Shown here piece after piece: positions 9,796 to 18,204 of a stretch of 34,031 nucleotides of DNA. Source of the stretch: Crocinitomix sp. (GTDB lineage: Bacteria > Bacteroidota > Bacteroidia > Flavobacteriales_D > Crocinitomicaceae); NCBI GenBank assembly GCA_013138735.1, contig WTCE01000096.1, positions 1-34,031 on the forward strand, written 5' to 3'. The position numbers and the translations under genes are program-made. The notes below the pieces were generated by a model. That model was not told the origin of the DNA. It did not search any database and worked only from the letters and a program-made list of their open reading frames with translations. Positions within the stretch are counted from its first letter, which is position 1. Every line of letters starts with the position of its first letter.

Positions 9796-11309
9796 CTTTC
9801 ATTGGCCACCATTAAATCGCGCAATACTGCATAAAATTTTTGTTTGGTCATTTTAGATTTTAACCAAGCATAATAACTTACTGCCTGCAAATCTTCCTGC
9901 TCAACTTCAATCCAAACAAATGAGGATTCCACCCGATCTAAAAACTCCTCGGTGTCTATAATCAACGGATTCTTAATGATTCGTTTAATGAGACCTAAGA
10001 ATACTGAAATGCGTTTATACTTATCCGTTTGCAGTAAATCTTTATGAATCCGTTCTATCGACAGAATCCGATCCAAGGCAATTTCTGTTCTTCCCAATTC
10101 ATATTGATAAATAACATCAATCATATTCTTTTTGATGCGCCATTCAACTCCCATGTTCTTTTCAAACCAATTGTCGGTTCTGCCCATTTTAATTAATTGC
10201 TGATTGGCCTTTTTATATTCCTCTATTTGAAAATAATAAATGGACAAATTTAATTGAGCGTTAAATTCATGTTCTTTTAACAAGAGTTTAGAAGGATTCA
10301 TGCCCTCCAAAATCTCAATTGATTCAAGAACATTTCCACGCAAATTTTCGCACGCAGCTAAGAGCATTCTGTACTTGACATTAAAACGGTTAAAAATTCC
10401 CTTGCCCACCTGACCTAAATAAGTTTGCATTTTTTCTAAATACAAAATCGCCTCATCAAATTTCTTATTGCGATATAAAGTGTGACTCACAATATAAAGG
10501 ATATTAAGGCGGTTCGTTGGGCGACTATCGAAATATCCAGAATCAGAAATTTTATTATAATTGTTAATCACATATTCTTCAAAGGAGTAAAACTCTTTGT
10601 TTGCCAAAATAATTCCACGTGCAATTAAAACAAAATTATAGCGCAATTTGGGCCGACGAAAGAGTGAATCTTTCATGTCAAAAGTATTCAGCAATAAATC
10701 CAAAATTCGTTCTAAGTCTAAATCTTGCGCTTCAATTTTAACCTTTTCCAATTCTTGTTTAACGAAACTGCCAATAATCTTTAAATTTTGATCCTCTTGC
10801 GCCAATTCAGCAGTTTGTCTCCGTTTTTGAACTAACTCTTTCAAACTTCCGACTACAAAATTGCCATCATAATGTTCAATTTGTAATTCATAAATGGATT
10901 GCAATTGCTGATTCAACTCCGCTTTATCTGCTAAATTTTCGCTCTTTTTTAATTGTTTCCAGGCTAATTTATCGAGGTTATTATTAAAAAGGTGCCGCAC
11001 CAAGATGAGGTTCTTACTTATTTCAGATGCAAGGCTTTCGTCATTGTCAATTTGCAATAGATAAATAAAGTCATTCAAATGCTTTACAAGGCGTTTTCTT
11101 ACACTATGATAAGCGTTCCGATCTTCTTTGTTTTCACCATATAATGCCAACAAAATTTCATCTTTACCATAGGACTTTTCCTTGGCAAAAAGATTAAACA
11201 AATCCAAATCTATACGCGAAGTTTTGAACCTGTTTCGTTGGATGAATTGTCTAAATTCCTTTTGTTTATTATCCGAAAAAGAGTGAACTATCTGCTGCAA
11301 ATCATCCAT
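9792..11309 (-). CDS. Uncharacterised helical-repeat protein of Bacteroidota
   Basis: A 505-residue protein without signal peptide or membrane segments. Its start (MDDLQQIVHSFSDNKQKEFRQF) and the whole chain are rich in amphipathic helices with Leu, Lys, Glu and aromatic residues, with TPR-like spacing (for example YLEKMQTYLGQVGKGIF and YYFQIEEYKKANQQL). I recall similar unannotated proteins in Flavobacteriales but know no function. A scaffold or protein-binding role fits the fold, nothing more. It is monocistronic: convergent with the lipoprotein at its 3' end and divergent from the radical SAM gene at its 5' end. Confidence 0.85.
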   Translation of the reverse strand: MDDLQQIVHSFSDNKQKEFRQFIQRNRFKTSRIDLDLFNLFAKEKSYGKDEILLALYGENKEDRNAYHSVRKRLVKHLNDFIYLLQIDNDESLASEISKNLILVRHLFNNNLDKLAWKQLKKSENLADKAELNQQLQSIYELQIEHYDGNFVVGSLKELVQKRRQTAELAQEDQNLKIIGSFVKQELEKVKIEAQDLDLERILDLLLNTFDMKDSLFRRPKLRYNFVLIARGIILANKEFYSFEEYVINNYNKISDSGYFDSRPTNRLNILYIVSHTLYRNKKFDEAILYLEKMQTYLGQVGKGIFNRFNVKYRMLLAACENLRGNVLESIEILEGMNPSKLLLKEHEFNAQLNLSIYYFQIEEYKKANQQLIKMGRTDNWFEKNMGVEWRIKKNMIDVIYQYELGRTEIALDRILSIERIHKDLLQTDKYKRISVFLGLIKRIIKNPLIIDTEEFLDRVESSFVWIEVEQEDLQAVSYYAWLKSKMTKQKFYAVLRDLMVANES

Positions 11310-11403
11310 AAATAAAGTACGTTAATTTAACACAATATACCGCAATTAAAGAATTAAACGGATCGTACTGATTTTTTTAAAATACGGAAAGTTGAAAAAC
11401 TGA

Positions 11404-11435
11404 CTTTACTTAGGATAAATCCCGCACTAAGTTTG
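11404..11435 (+). promoter_or_regulatory. Promoter of the radical SAM / glycosyltransferase operon
   Basis: TAAGTTTG at 11428-11435 is an exact TAnnTTTG -7 element, preceded 21 bases upstream by TTTA (11404) as a partial -33 element. It leaves a leader of about 30 bases before the ATG at 11471. Confidence 0.5.
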
Positions 11436-11470
11436 TACCATCAAAAACAATATTACGAAACACTTTAACA

Positions 11471-12418
11471 ATGAATAAAAACACTAAAACACAAGATAGA
11501 AAAGTATATGCCAAAATAGCCAAAGCTGCTTTCGATACAACACGTCCATTACTTGCACAAATCGTTATTACAAAAAGATGTAATTTATCATGCAGCTATT
11601 GCTTTGAATTTGACAAAGTTTCTAAACCAGTTCCAATAGCCATTCTAAAATCTAGGATGGATGAATTAAAAAGATTGAGAACTGTTTTCGTAACTTTAAA
11701 TGGTGGCGAACCCTTACTGCATCCACAAATCACCGAATTGGTTCAATACATTTCAACTTTAGGAATGATTCCAATGATTAATTCCAATGGTTGGCTCTTG
11801 ACACCTCAACTTATTCATAATTTAAATGAAGCAGGACTTTACGGTATGCAAATTAGTTGTGATAGCATGCGTGACAATTCAAATACCAGAAAAAGTATGA
11901 AACGTCTGCTTCCTAAATTACTTTTACTAAAAGAACAAGCCAACTTTAAAGTCCGCATCAACGGAGTATTGGGATCAACTCCAGCAAGTGAAGTTATAGC
12001 AGTTGCTAAAACTGTTATGGCCCTTGATTTTGATTTTCAATGTTCAATCGTGAGAGACGAATCTGGAAGCGCAATACCAATTGATCAGGAAATGCAGGAA
12101 GCTTATATGACAATTAGATCCATGCGAGGAAGACTACCCGCCATACTCCACGACCGTTTTCAATTGCCGCTGATACAAGGAAAAGAAGTGAAATGGAAAT
12201 GTAGATCTGGCGCTCGCTACTTTCATATTGATACGGAAGGCATAGTTCACCTCTGTCAACCGCGAACAGGCACTCCGGGCAAAAGGTTAGTCGATTATAC
12301 AATCGAAGATATTAAACACAATTTCAATCAAGTAAAATCTTGTACTAAAAGATGCCCACATGCCTATGCACATATTGGCAGTAGACTAGATAGTTTCAGA
12401 TCGCAAAAAGGTGCATAG
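11471..12418 (+). CDS. Radical SAM protein with C-terminal Cys cluster
   Basis: 315 residues. Cys37-x3-Cys41-x2-Cys44 (RCNLSCSYC) is the radical SAM [4Fe-4S] motif, followed by NGGEPLLHP (the GGEP SAM-binding motif) near 77-85 and an ISCDSM strand near 130. Four further cysteines at 244, 262, 291 and 295 (CR..., LCQPRTG, CTKRC) resemble a SPASM/Twitch-type auxiliary cluster. Such enzymes start radical chemistry from S-adenosylmethionine; SPASM members often modify peptides, but lipid and sugar substrates are also known. No precursor peptide is visible nearby. The glycosyltransferase starts 45 bases downstream and probably shares the transcript, which hints at a glycolipid or glycan pathway. 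Substrate unknown. Confidence 0.88.
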   Translation: MNKNTKTQDRKVYAKIAKAAFDTTRPLLAQIVITKRCNLSCSYCFEFDKVSKPVPIAILKSRMDELKRLRTVFVTLNGGEPLLHPQITELVQYISTLGMIPMINSNGWLLTPQLIHNLNEAGLYGMQISCDSMRDNSNTRKSMKRLLPKLLLLKEQANFKVRINGVLGSTPASEVIAVAKTVMALDFDFQCSIVRDESGSAIPIDQEMQEAYMTIRSMRGRLPAILHDRFQLPLIQGKEVKWKCRSGARYFHIDTEGIVHLCQPRTGTPGKRLVDYTIEDIKHNFNQVKSCTKRCPHAYAHIGSRLDSFRSQKGA

Positions 12419-12463
12419 CACAGCAATTAAAAATTAAAGCATTATTCAAAAATAATAGATAAA

Positions 12464-13180
12464 ATGAAAGATTTAAGTATAATAATCCCAGCTTATAATG
12501 AAGCAAAAAGAATCGTCCCAACCATACAAAACATTAACAATTATTTGGCAAAAACGCACTACAACTACGAAATTATTGTAGCAGATGACGGGTCAACGGA
12601 TGACACGATCAATATTATAAAAAACTTGGAAATTGAAATTCCGGAATTAAGACTTATGTGTTGTGAATCGAACAAGGGAAAAGGACAAGCCGTGCGAGTT
12701 GGTATGTTGGCCGCCGAGGGAAGAATAAGACTCTTTTCAGATGCAGATGGGGCAACACCAATTGAGGAACTCCCCAATGTTCTAGCGCCAATTGAAAATA
12801 AGGAAGCTAAAATCTCAATTGGATCGCGGTATTTGGCTCAATCTGAAATTGCCAAATCACAACCTTTTTACCGCCGTGCTTGGAGCAGATTGGCCAACTT
12901 ATTTGTTCAACGTTTGCTCTTACCTGGAATTGTCGATCCTAATTGTGGTTTTAAGGCTTTTGACGGCAAAACTGCCCAATTTCTTTTTTCACAATGCACT
13001 GTAAACGAATGGTCTTTTGATTTAGAAGTGCTTGGTTTAGCGCGCAAACACGGTATTATTACTCACCAAATTCCAGTTAAATGGATTCATGATGAAGCGA
13101 GTAAAGGAAAATTGCGACATTTACCACAGGAGATTAAGAATTTATATACCATTCGTAAACGCTTAAATTTAAGCATATAA
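12464..13180 (+). CDS. Family 2 glycosyltransferase, dolichyl-phosphate-glucosyltransferase-like
   Basis: 238 residues, a GT-A fold enzyme expected to transfer a sugar from a nucleotide donor, probably onto a polyprenyl phosphate at the inner membrane face. Visible motifs are IIPAYNEAKRI (7-17), ADDGSTDDT (40-48), NKGKGQAVRVGM (70-81), the DXD-type metal site SDADGATPI (92-100), IGSRYL (119-124) and DPNCGFKAF (158-166). The DADxATPI and CGFK signatures are those of the ALG5-like group rather than generic wall glycosyltransferases. There is no C-terminal membrane domain, so it would act as a peripheral enzyme. It follows the radical SAM gene closely and is likely co-transcribed. Confidence 0.92.
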   Translation: MKDLSIIIPAYNEAKRIVPTIQNINNYLAKTHYNYEIIVADDGSTDDTINIIKNLEIEIPELRLMCCESNKGKGQAVRVGMLAAEGRIRLFSDADGATPIEELPNVLAPIENKEAKISIGSRYLAQSEIAKSQPFYRRAWSRLANLFVQRLLLPGIVDPNCGFKAFDGKTAQFLFSQCTVNEWSFDLEVLGLARKHGIITHQIPVKWIHDEASKGKLRHLPQEIKNLYTIRKRLNLSI

Positions 13181-13284
13181 GCGCTTTTTAAAATACGTTT
13201 TTGATCAATCTAATAGCTAACTGTCAAGTATTTAAACTTAAACGCTGAATAAAATAAAACACGTTTAGCAACTGTTTTAGTTAG

Positions 13285-13314
13285 TTGAACCAAGTCAAAC
13301 CTACTAAGTTTGAC
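13285..13314 (+). promoter_or_regulatory. Promoter with overlapping inverted repeat before the DUF2339 gene
   Basis: TTG (13285-13287), 17 bases, then TAAGTTTG (13305-13312) fits the Bacteroidota promoter pattern. A perfect inverted repeat, GTCAAAC (13294-13300) and GTTTGAC (13308-13314) with a 7-base spacer, overlaps the -7 element and could be an operator. Confidence 0.45.
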
Positions 13315-13331
13315 CTTAATAAACCGAGCGA

Positions 13332-15908
13332 TTGGCGGTCAAACGCCTAGCTCATAAACCTATTGCTATGGTAATTTTAATTGTTTTAATTGTAGGCGTA
13401 GTCACGATAATATTACTGACGAGCTTTCGACAAGAAGTTAAAAAGAACTTGCGTATCGTTAATAAAAACATTATTAACGTCCGAAAAGAATTGGATGCCT
13501 TGCGAGAAGATCAAAAACTGCAACCAGCAGATCCTGATAAAAAAGCGGAAGAAGCACCGGCTAAACCAAAACTTAAACCTTTAGAGGTTTCTGGTCAGCG
13601 TTTAGTTTCAAGTACAGCAGATGAAAAGGCTGAAACTGAAAAACCTGCGGAACAACCGAAAGTTGAACCAACGGTTGAAGCACCGAAAGTTGCGGCTGAG
13701 AAAAAGCCACCAGTAATTCAGAAACCAACTGAAAGTCCTAAACCTGTTGCGGAAGAAAAACCTGTAGCAAAAGAAAAAGCAGCAATTGAAAAACCTGCTG
13801 CACAAGCTGCATTTACTGCACCAGCTCAAAAACGAATTAATCCAAGACATAAAATTAAGCCAACGCCAAAACCTAAGCGCGACTTAGAAAAAATCATTGG
13901 CGAAAACTGGTTAAACAAAATTGGTATTGCAGTTCTAGTGATTGGAATTGGCTTTTTTGTTAAATACGCCATTGATAAAAATTGGATTGGTGAAATTGGC
14001 CGTGTTGCCATTGGTATTGGTCTAGGCGGTATTTTAATTGGAATTGCGCACTTTTTACGCAAAAAATACCATGCATTTAGCTCTGTCCTTATTGGAGGCG
14101 GAATAAGTGTGCTTTACTATACCATTGCTATTGCCTACCACGATTACCACATATTCGATCAGAAAACAGCCTTTGGAATCATGGTACTCATTACCTTATT
14201 CTCAACTATTATTTCTGTCATTTATGACCGTAAAGAATTAGCAATAATTGCACTGATTGGCGCATTCACCTCCCCTTTTATGGTGTCAGACGGCACAGGG
14301 AATTATAAAGTTTTCTTTACTTATATCGCAATTATCAATTCTGGAATGTTGATTTTAAGTTACTTCAAAAAGTGGGACATTTTATCTAAGTTATCCTTAG
14401 GCTTTACGGTATTATTTTTTGGAGCGTGGATGATTACAACAAGCATGTATGAGCTAGTTCCGGCTAAATGGGCTTTGATCTTTGCAACTATATTTTACGT
14501 GCAATTTTTAGGAATGAGTTTAATTTACAATTTAGTTCGTAAAGTCAAATTCACCGCCTGGGAATTCATTCAACTAACAGGAATAACAGCGTTATTCTAT
14601 GGCGCCATGATGTATGTGATTCAGGCGAATAATTACCCAATTGGTATGGGTGAATTTACCTTAATCATGAGTGGCTCTTATATTGGACTAGCATTCTTTG
14701 TTCATTTACGAGAAGGAGCAGACAAGTCACTGGTTTACCTTTTAATTGGCAAAGCAATTGCTTTTGTAACATTGACAGGCGGTCTACTCTTTGACGGAGA
14801 TTATATGACGCTTTTCTGGGCAGTTGAAGCCGTTGTGATTTTAGCACTCGGTCAACGTGCGAACATGAACATTTTGAAAAATTCATCAGCCATATTAACC
14901 ATAATTGCGGTATTTGGATTAGGCCGCGATTGGTTTTTAACTTATGCCGAAAACCCAACCGCAATTACGCCAGTATTTAATGGTACTTTTTTAACTGGTT
15001 TATTTGTAATAGGAACCTTGTTCGCGACGTTCATTTTGATCAAAAGAGAAAAAGATGAGACTGAGAACACGTTTGTCATTGGGAAATCACAATATCATTT
15101 TGCTGTTGGAGCTTTGATTTTTGCTGTCAGTTATTTAACAATATTATTTGAGCTTACGCATCAATTACGAAGTCTTAATTATAGAGAAGGTGCTATTTTA
15201 TTCCTTTGGATTTATCACTTGGTGCTCGTCATTATAGGAAATTTGATAGCACGCACTCGCCAATCGGATTTAATGGCACAGATCTTCTTCTTTGTAGGCG
15301 TTGTTGGCACATTCTTTTATTTGATTGTTGCCCAAAACAACAACTTTGAAATTTTAAAAGACACTATTAATGTACCCAGTAGAAGTGTATATTATTTCAC
15401 TCACTTTGGAATGACTGTTGGTGTAATTGCCCTGTTATTAATCTTAAGAAAAGGTGTAAATCGCATTTTTGAAACGCAGGTCAATAGAGATTGGTTTTTA
15501 GCTGGACTAAGTGTCGTAGGTTTAATAATAGCCACTGTTGAATTAGATCAAATTTTAGGGTATATGTTTACGCCTAGCTATAGCTTTGACACTGTATTGC
15601 GCCATAGCAGAACCGAAGGATACACTATTTTATGGGGACTCTATTCATTCTTATTAATGATTCGTGGAATGCAAAAGAAAAACCAAATCATGCGAGTTTT
15701 ATCACTCATTATGTTTAGCGCAACCTTGTTGAAATTATTCATATTCGACATTCAAAATATCTCTGAAGCTGGCAAGATTGTCGCATTTATCTCTTTGGGT
15801 GTATTGCTATTGGTGATCTCATTCTTATACCAAAAACTAAAAGCCATTATTGTGGATGGAAAAGTGGATGGAAAAGATGACGACGAAGTAGATGACAAAG
15901 TAGAATAA
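13332..15908 (+). CDS. DUF2339 family multi-spanning membrane protein
   Basis: A polytopic inner-membrane protein of up to 858 residues. It has an N-terminal membrane anchor (about 13-30), then a Lys/Pro/Ala/Glu-rich, probably unstructured linker (about 55-180), then the conserved DUF2339 opening (GENWLNKIGIAVLVIGIGFFVKYAID, in pieces from about residue 190) and about 20 further hydrophobic helices to a charged tail rich in Asp and Lys. The family is widespread in Bacteroidota and Proteobacteria and its function is unknown. The start is uncertain: an in-frame stop lies at 13320, leaving TTG at 13332 or ATG at 13368. The TTG start gives a basic N-region before the anchor and is kept here. Confidence 0.9.
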   Translation: MAVKRLAHKPIAMVILIVLIVGVVTIILLTSFRQEVKKNLRIVNKNIINVRKELDALREDQKLQPADPDKKAEEAPAKPKLKPLEVSGQRLVSSTADEKAETEKPAEQPKVEPTVEAPKVAAEKKPPVIQKPTESPKPVAEEKPVAKEKAAIEKPAAQAAFTAPAQKRINPRHKIKPTPKPKRDLEKIIGENWLNKIGIAVLVIGIGFFVKYAIDKNWIGEIGRVAIGIGLGGILIGIAHFLRKKYHAFSSVLIGGGISVLYYTIAIAYHDYHIFDQKTAFGIMVLITLFSTIISVIYDRKELAIIALIGAFTSPFMVSDGTGNYKVFFTYIAIINSGMLILSYFKKWDILSKLSLGFTVLFFGAWMITTSMYELVPAKWALIFATIFYVQFLGMSLIYNLVRKVKFTAWEFIQLTGITALFYGAMMYVIQANNYPIGMGEFTLIMSGSYIGLAFFVHLREGADKSLVYLLIGKAIAFVTLTGGLLFDGDYMTLFWAVEAVVILALGQRANMNILKNSSAILTIIAVFGLGRDWFLTYAENPTAITPVFNGTFLTGLFVIGTLFATFILIKREKDETENTFVIGKSQYHFAVGALIFAVSYLTILFELTHQLRSLNYREGAILFLWIYHLVLVIIGNLIARTRQSDLMAQIFFFVGVVGTFFYLIVAQNNNFEILKDTINVPSRSVYYFTHFGMTVGVIALLLILRKGVNRIFETQVNRDWFLAGLSVVGLIIATVELDQILGYMFTPSYSFDTVLRHSRTEGYTILWGLYSFLLMIRGMQKKNQIMRVLSLIMFSATLLKLFIFDIQNISEAGKIVAFISLGVLLLVISFLYQKLKAIIVDGKVDGKDDDEVDDKVE

Positions 15909-15971
15909 GTACCACAATCGCTTCTTTAAGAGAAAGCGGAAATCATATAAAAATTCAAATTAAAAATTAGC

Positions 15972-15995
15972 GGGGAGTCTGTAAAAAGACTCCCC
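15972..15995. terminator. GC-rich hairpin after the DUF2339 gene
   Basis: A perfect 8-bp stem GGGGAGTC / GACTCCCC with an 8-base loop lies 64 bases after the stop codon. It has no T-run on the plus strand; T-rich sequence follows it on the minus strand. It may end transcription weakly or stabilise the 3' end. Confidence 0.4.
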
Positions 15996-16016
15996 CTTAA
16001 AACAAAACTGTCCAAA

Positions 16017-16352
16017 ATGTACCACAAAATAAAATCTTTCAGGATGCCAAATAAACATGAGAAGGCTTGCTTTGGGATATTTGCAATCCTTACTTTCCTG
16101 ATACTCCTTCTAAACTTACAGTTCTTATCAATCGATTTATTTGGATATTTGGCGCCTTTCTTTTTGGGAGGTGCGTTGCTCGGATATTTGATTTCACTGT
16201 TGTTTTATTTCGCGGCAAAAAAGAGATTTTCTATAGAAACATTAACACCTAGTAATAAACGCTCCGGCTGGACAGCCGTCATCCTTTTAGTCGCAACCAA
16301 CGTTCTTGCGAATTGGGCAGGAGTGGCGGTATGGGTCGACATCTGCTTATAA
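16017..16352 (+). CDS. Small membrane protein, unknown function
   Basis: 111 residues with three predicted membrane helices (about 19-40, 43-66 and 88-108) and a short basic N-terminus. No family recognised. A second possible start is Met10 at 16044. It heads a run of small membrane-protein genes on the same strand and lies 48 bases before the next one, so it may belong to the same transcript. Confidence 0.6.
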   Translation: MYHKIKSFRMPNKHEKACFGIFAILTFLILLLNLQFLSIDLFGYLAPFFLGGALLGYLISLLFYFAAKKRFSIETLTPSNKRSGWTAVILLVATNVLANWAGVAVWVDICL

Positions 16353-16400
16353 CAACTAAAACAGTCTTTCCGACAGGATGCCACATGAATCTCAATCACA

Positions 16401-16811
16401 ATGAAAAATATAACCATACTCTATATCGTCGCGCTTTGCATTAGCATTATTCTGCCTTTCATAGTTTTCGAACGCTTTACGAACGCAGACAAAGAATTCT
16501 TTTTTTATTACACAATCACAGTAATCACTTATACAGCTGCAGCTATTTCCATAATTTTGAAAGAAGGTTATAGCAGAACATTTCTCCTCCCTTTCTTTAG
16601 TGTTTTTGTCTTTATCTTCTCGGGATTTCATCTTGTTATTACAATTCTGATCGTCTTATTGGATGTTTCATATCACTTAGATCGGAGTAATGGCTTTTTT
16701 ATTCTAATTGCATTATTTCAGTTGGGATTCTGCATTTTAGCGATAAAGCATATCCGTCCTCAAAAAATTGAAAACCTTGAACATAAATTAGATGATCCGT
16801 ATGAATTTTAA
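16401..16811 (+). CDS. Four-helix small membrane protein, duplicated module A1
   Basis: 136 residues with four predicted membrane helices and a polar tail (HIRPQKIENLEHKLDD). It is a close paralogue of the gene at 17294: the first 15 codons and the last 25 or so are nearly identical. It forms the first half of a two-gene unit repeated in tandem at a spacing of 893 bases. No known family recognised. The role is unknown; small size and repetition suggest a rapidly changing accessory membrane function. Confidence 0.65.
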   Translation: MKNITILYIVALCISIILPFIVFERFTNADKEFFFYYTITVITYTAAAISIILKEGYSRTFLLPFFSVFVFIFSGFHLVITILIVLLDVSYHLDRSNGFFILIALFQLGFCILAIKHIRPQKIENLEHKLDDPYEF

Positions 16812-16919
16812 TCGGTAGTCAGTTGATGGAACGCAGATGACGCAGATAAAGCAGATTTTCGCTGATTTTTTTTTATGAATCGCGATAGCTCGAAAATTTA
16901 AATAAGAAAAGCCAAACAG
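16750..16919 (+). repeat. Direct repeat, copy 1 (tail of module A gene plus GCAGAT-rich spacer)
   Basis: This segment is repeated almost base for base at 17643-17811. Its core, 16828-16885, is an imperfect GCAGAT repeat (ACGCAGATGACGCAGATAAA, then GCAGATTTTCGCTGAT and a T-run). I recall similar dispersed GCAGAT elements in many bacterial genomes; this is from memory and unverified. Confidence 0.85.
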
Positions 16920-17297
16920 ATGAGAGAAATTACCGTTATATACATTATTACATTGGCTGTAAACATCATCTTTCCATTCGTATTTTTGGATTGGGACATT
17001 TGGGATTGGGAAGGTTCAGGTGCAAGATATTTTTGGTTCACAACCAGTGTTCAGTTTCTTGTTATTCTCTTAACTTTTATTGGGAAGAAACGTGGCCCAC
17101 TAGCTTTCTTGCAATTATGTACGCTAATCATGGCCATTATTAATTTCTTGTTTCTGCTCTTTTTCTTTCTTTTACAAAACGATTTTGAAGGGGGGTACGC
17201 GCATCAATATATCCTATTCATGCTCTTGCAACTTGCGGTTTTCTCACTCTCTATTTATCATACAACTAAAAACAGTAACAAATCTAAATCACAATGA
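16920..17297 (+). CDS. Four-helix small membrane protein, duplicated module B1
   Basis: 125 residues, four predicted membrane helices, with a polar tail rich in Ser, Asn and Lys. It starts directly after the GCAGAT spacer with MREITVIYII, matching MRPITIIYIL of the gene at 17812. Its stop overlaps the start of the next gene (ATGA at 17294-17297), which suggests translational coupling. The body resembles the module A proteins only loosely. Function unknown. Confidence 0.6.
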   Translation: MREITVIYIITLAVNIIFPFVFLDWDIWDWEGSGARYFWFTTSVQFLVILLTFIGKKRGPLAFLQLCTLIMAIINFLFLLFFFLLQNDFEGGYAHQYILFMLLQLAVFSLSIYHTTKNSNKSKSQ

Positions 17298-17704
17298 AAA
17301 ATACAACCGTACTCTATATTGTCGCGCTTTGCATTAGCATTTGTCTTCCATTTATAGTGGTTGATGACTTTGTTCACGCAGATCAAGAATTGTTCATGTA
17401 TTACTATATAACAATTGCCATCTATTTATTGGCAATAATTTCCGCCTGTTTAAAGGAAGGGAACACCAAAGAGGCTTTACTCCCATTATTCAGCTTTTTC
17501 ACAATGTTATCTTCGGGGTTTCATTCTCTTCTCGCGCTTCTTGTACTTTTCTTAGGTGTTGCTCGATATTTAGATCACGATAATTTCTTCTTTATAATTC
17601 TTGCGTTGCTCCAACTAGCACTCTGCTTTTTGGCCATTAAACATATCCGTCCTCAAAAAAGTGAAAACCTTGAACATAAATTAGATGATCCGCATGAATT
17701 TTAA
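17294..17704 (+). CDS. Four-helix small membrane protein, duplicated module A2
   Basis: 136 residues, the same length as module A1. It begins MKNTTVLYIVALCISI and ends HIRPQKSENLEHKLDDPHEF, against MKNITILYIVALCISI and HIRPQKIENLEHKLDDPYEF in A1. The middle has diverged in residues but keeps the helix pattern. It overlaps the preceding gene by four bases. The paralogue pair and the shared flanking DNA show a tandem duplication of about 893 bases. Function unknown. Confidence 0.65.
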   Translation: MKNTTVLYIVALCISICLPFIVVDDFVHADQELFMYYYITIAIYLLAIISACLKEGNTKEALLPLFSFFTMLSSGFHSLLALLVLFLGVARYLDHDNFFFIILALLQLALCFLAIKHIRPQKSENLEHKLDDPHEF

Positions 17705-17811
17705 TCAGTAGTCAGTCAATGGAACGCAGATGACGCAGATAAAGCAGATTTTCGCTGATTTTTTTTATGAATAGCAATAGCTCGAAAATTTAAATAAGAA
17801 AAGGCAAACAG
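17643..17811 (+). repeat. Direct repeat, copy 2 (tail of module A gene plus GCAGAT-rich spacer)
   Basis: Second copy of the segment at 16750-16919, with a few substitutions and a T-run one base shorter. The GCAGAT-rich core lies at about 17721-17777 and ends just before the next start codon. Confidence 0.85.
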
Positions 17812-18204
17812 ATGAGACCAATTACAATAATCTATATCCTCGCGCTGTGCATTAGCATCTGCGGGTTGTTTATTCTGGCGGTATTCGCTTTCCTACCAAC
17901 TAGATTTTGTTTATACAGCTTTGGTATTGTCATACTTTACGCAACTGCGACAATCATTGCCTGCATCAAAAACAAAAAAATTAAACGCTTCTATTTACCC
18001 ATTTTAAGCTACTTCATTCTTATCTCTGCGGTAATACATGTTATTCTATTAATCACACTACTTGCATCAGGACACGCAGGATATTTAGGTTATACTCACG
18101 CCCCCCTTACTTATTATCAAATAACACTTTGCATTCTGTCTGCTAAGCATATTCTCCCTCAAAAAAGTGAATCACTTAAATCCAATCTTGATGATGAATT
18201 TTGA
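17812..18204 (+). CDS. Small membrane protein, duplicated module B2 (chimeric)
   Basis: 130 residues, four predicted membrane helices. Its leader and first codons (MRPITIIYI) match module B1, but the next residues (LALCISIC) and the C-terminal tail (SAKHILPQKSE...LDDEF) match the module A proteins. It therefore looks like a recombinant of the two paralogues. The stop overlaps the start of the next gene. Function unknown. Confidence 0.6.
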   Translation: MRPITIIYILALCISICGLFILAVFAFLPTRFCLYSFGIVILYATATIIACIKNKKIKRFYLPILSYFILISAVIHVILLITLLASGHAGYLGYTHAPLTYYQITLCILSAKHILPQKSESLKSNLDDEF

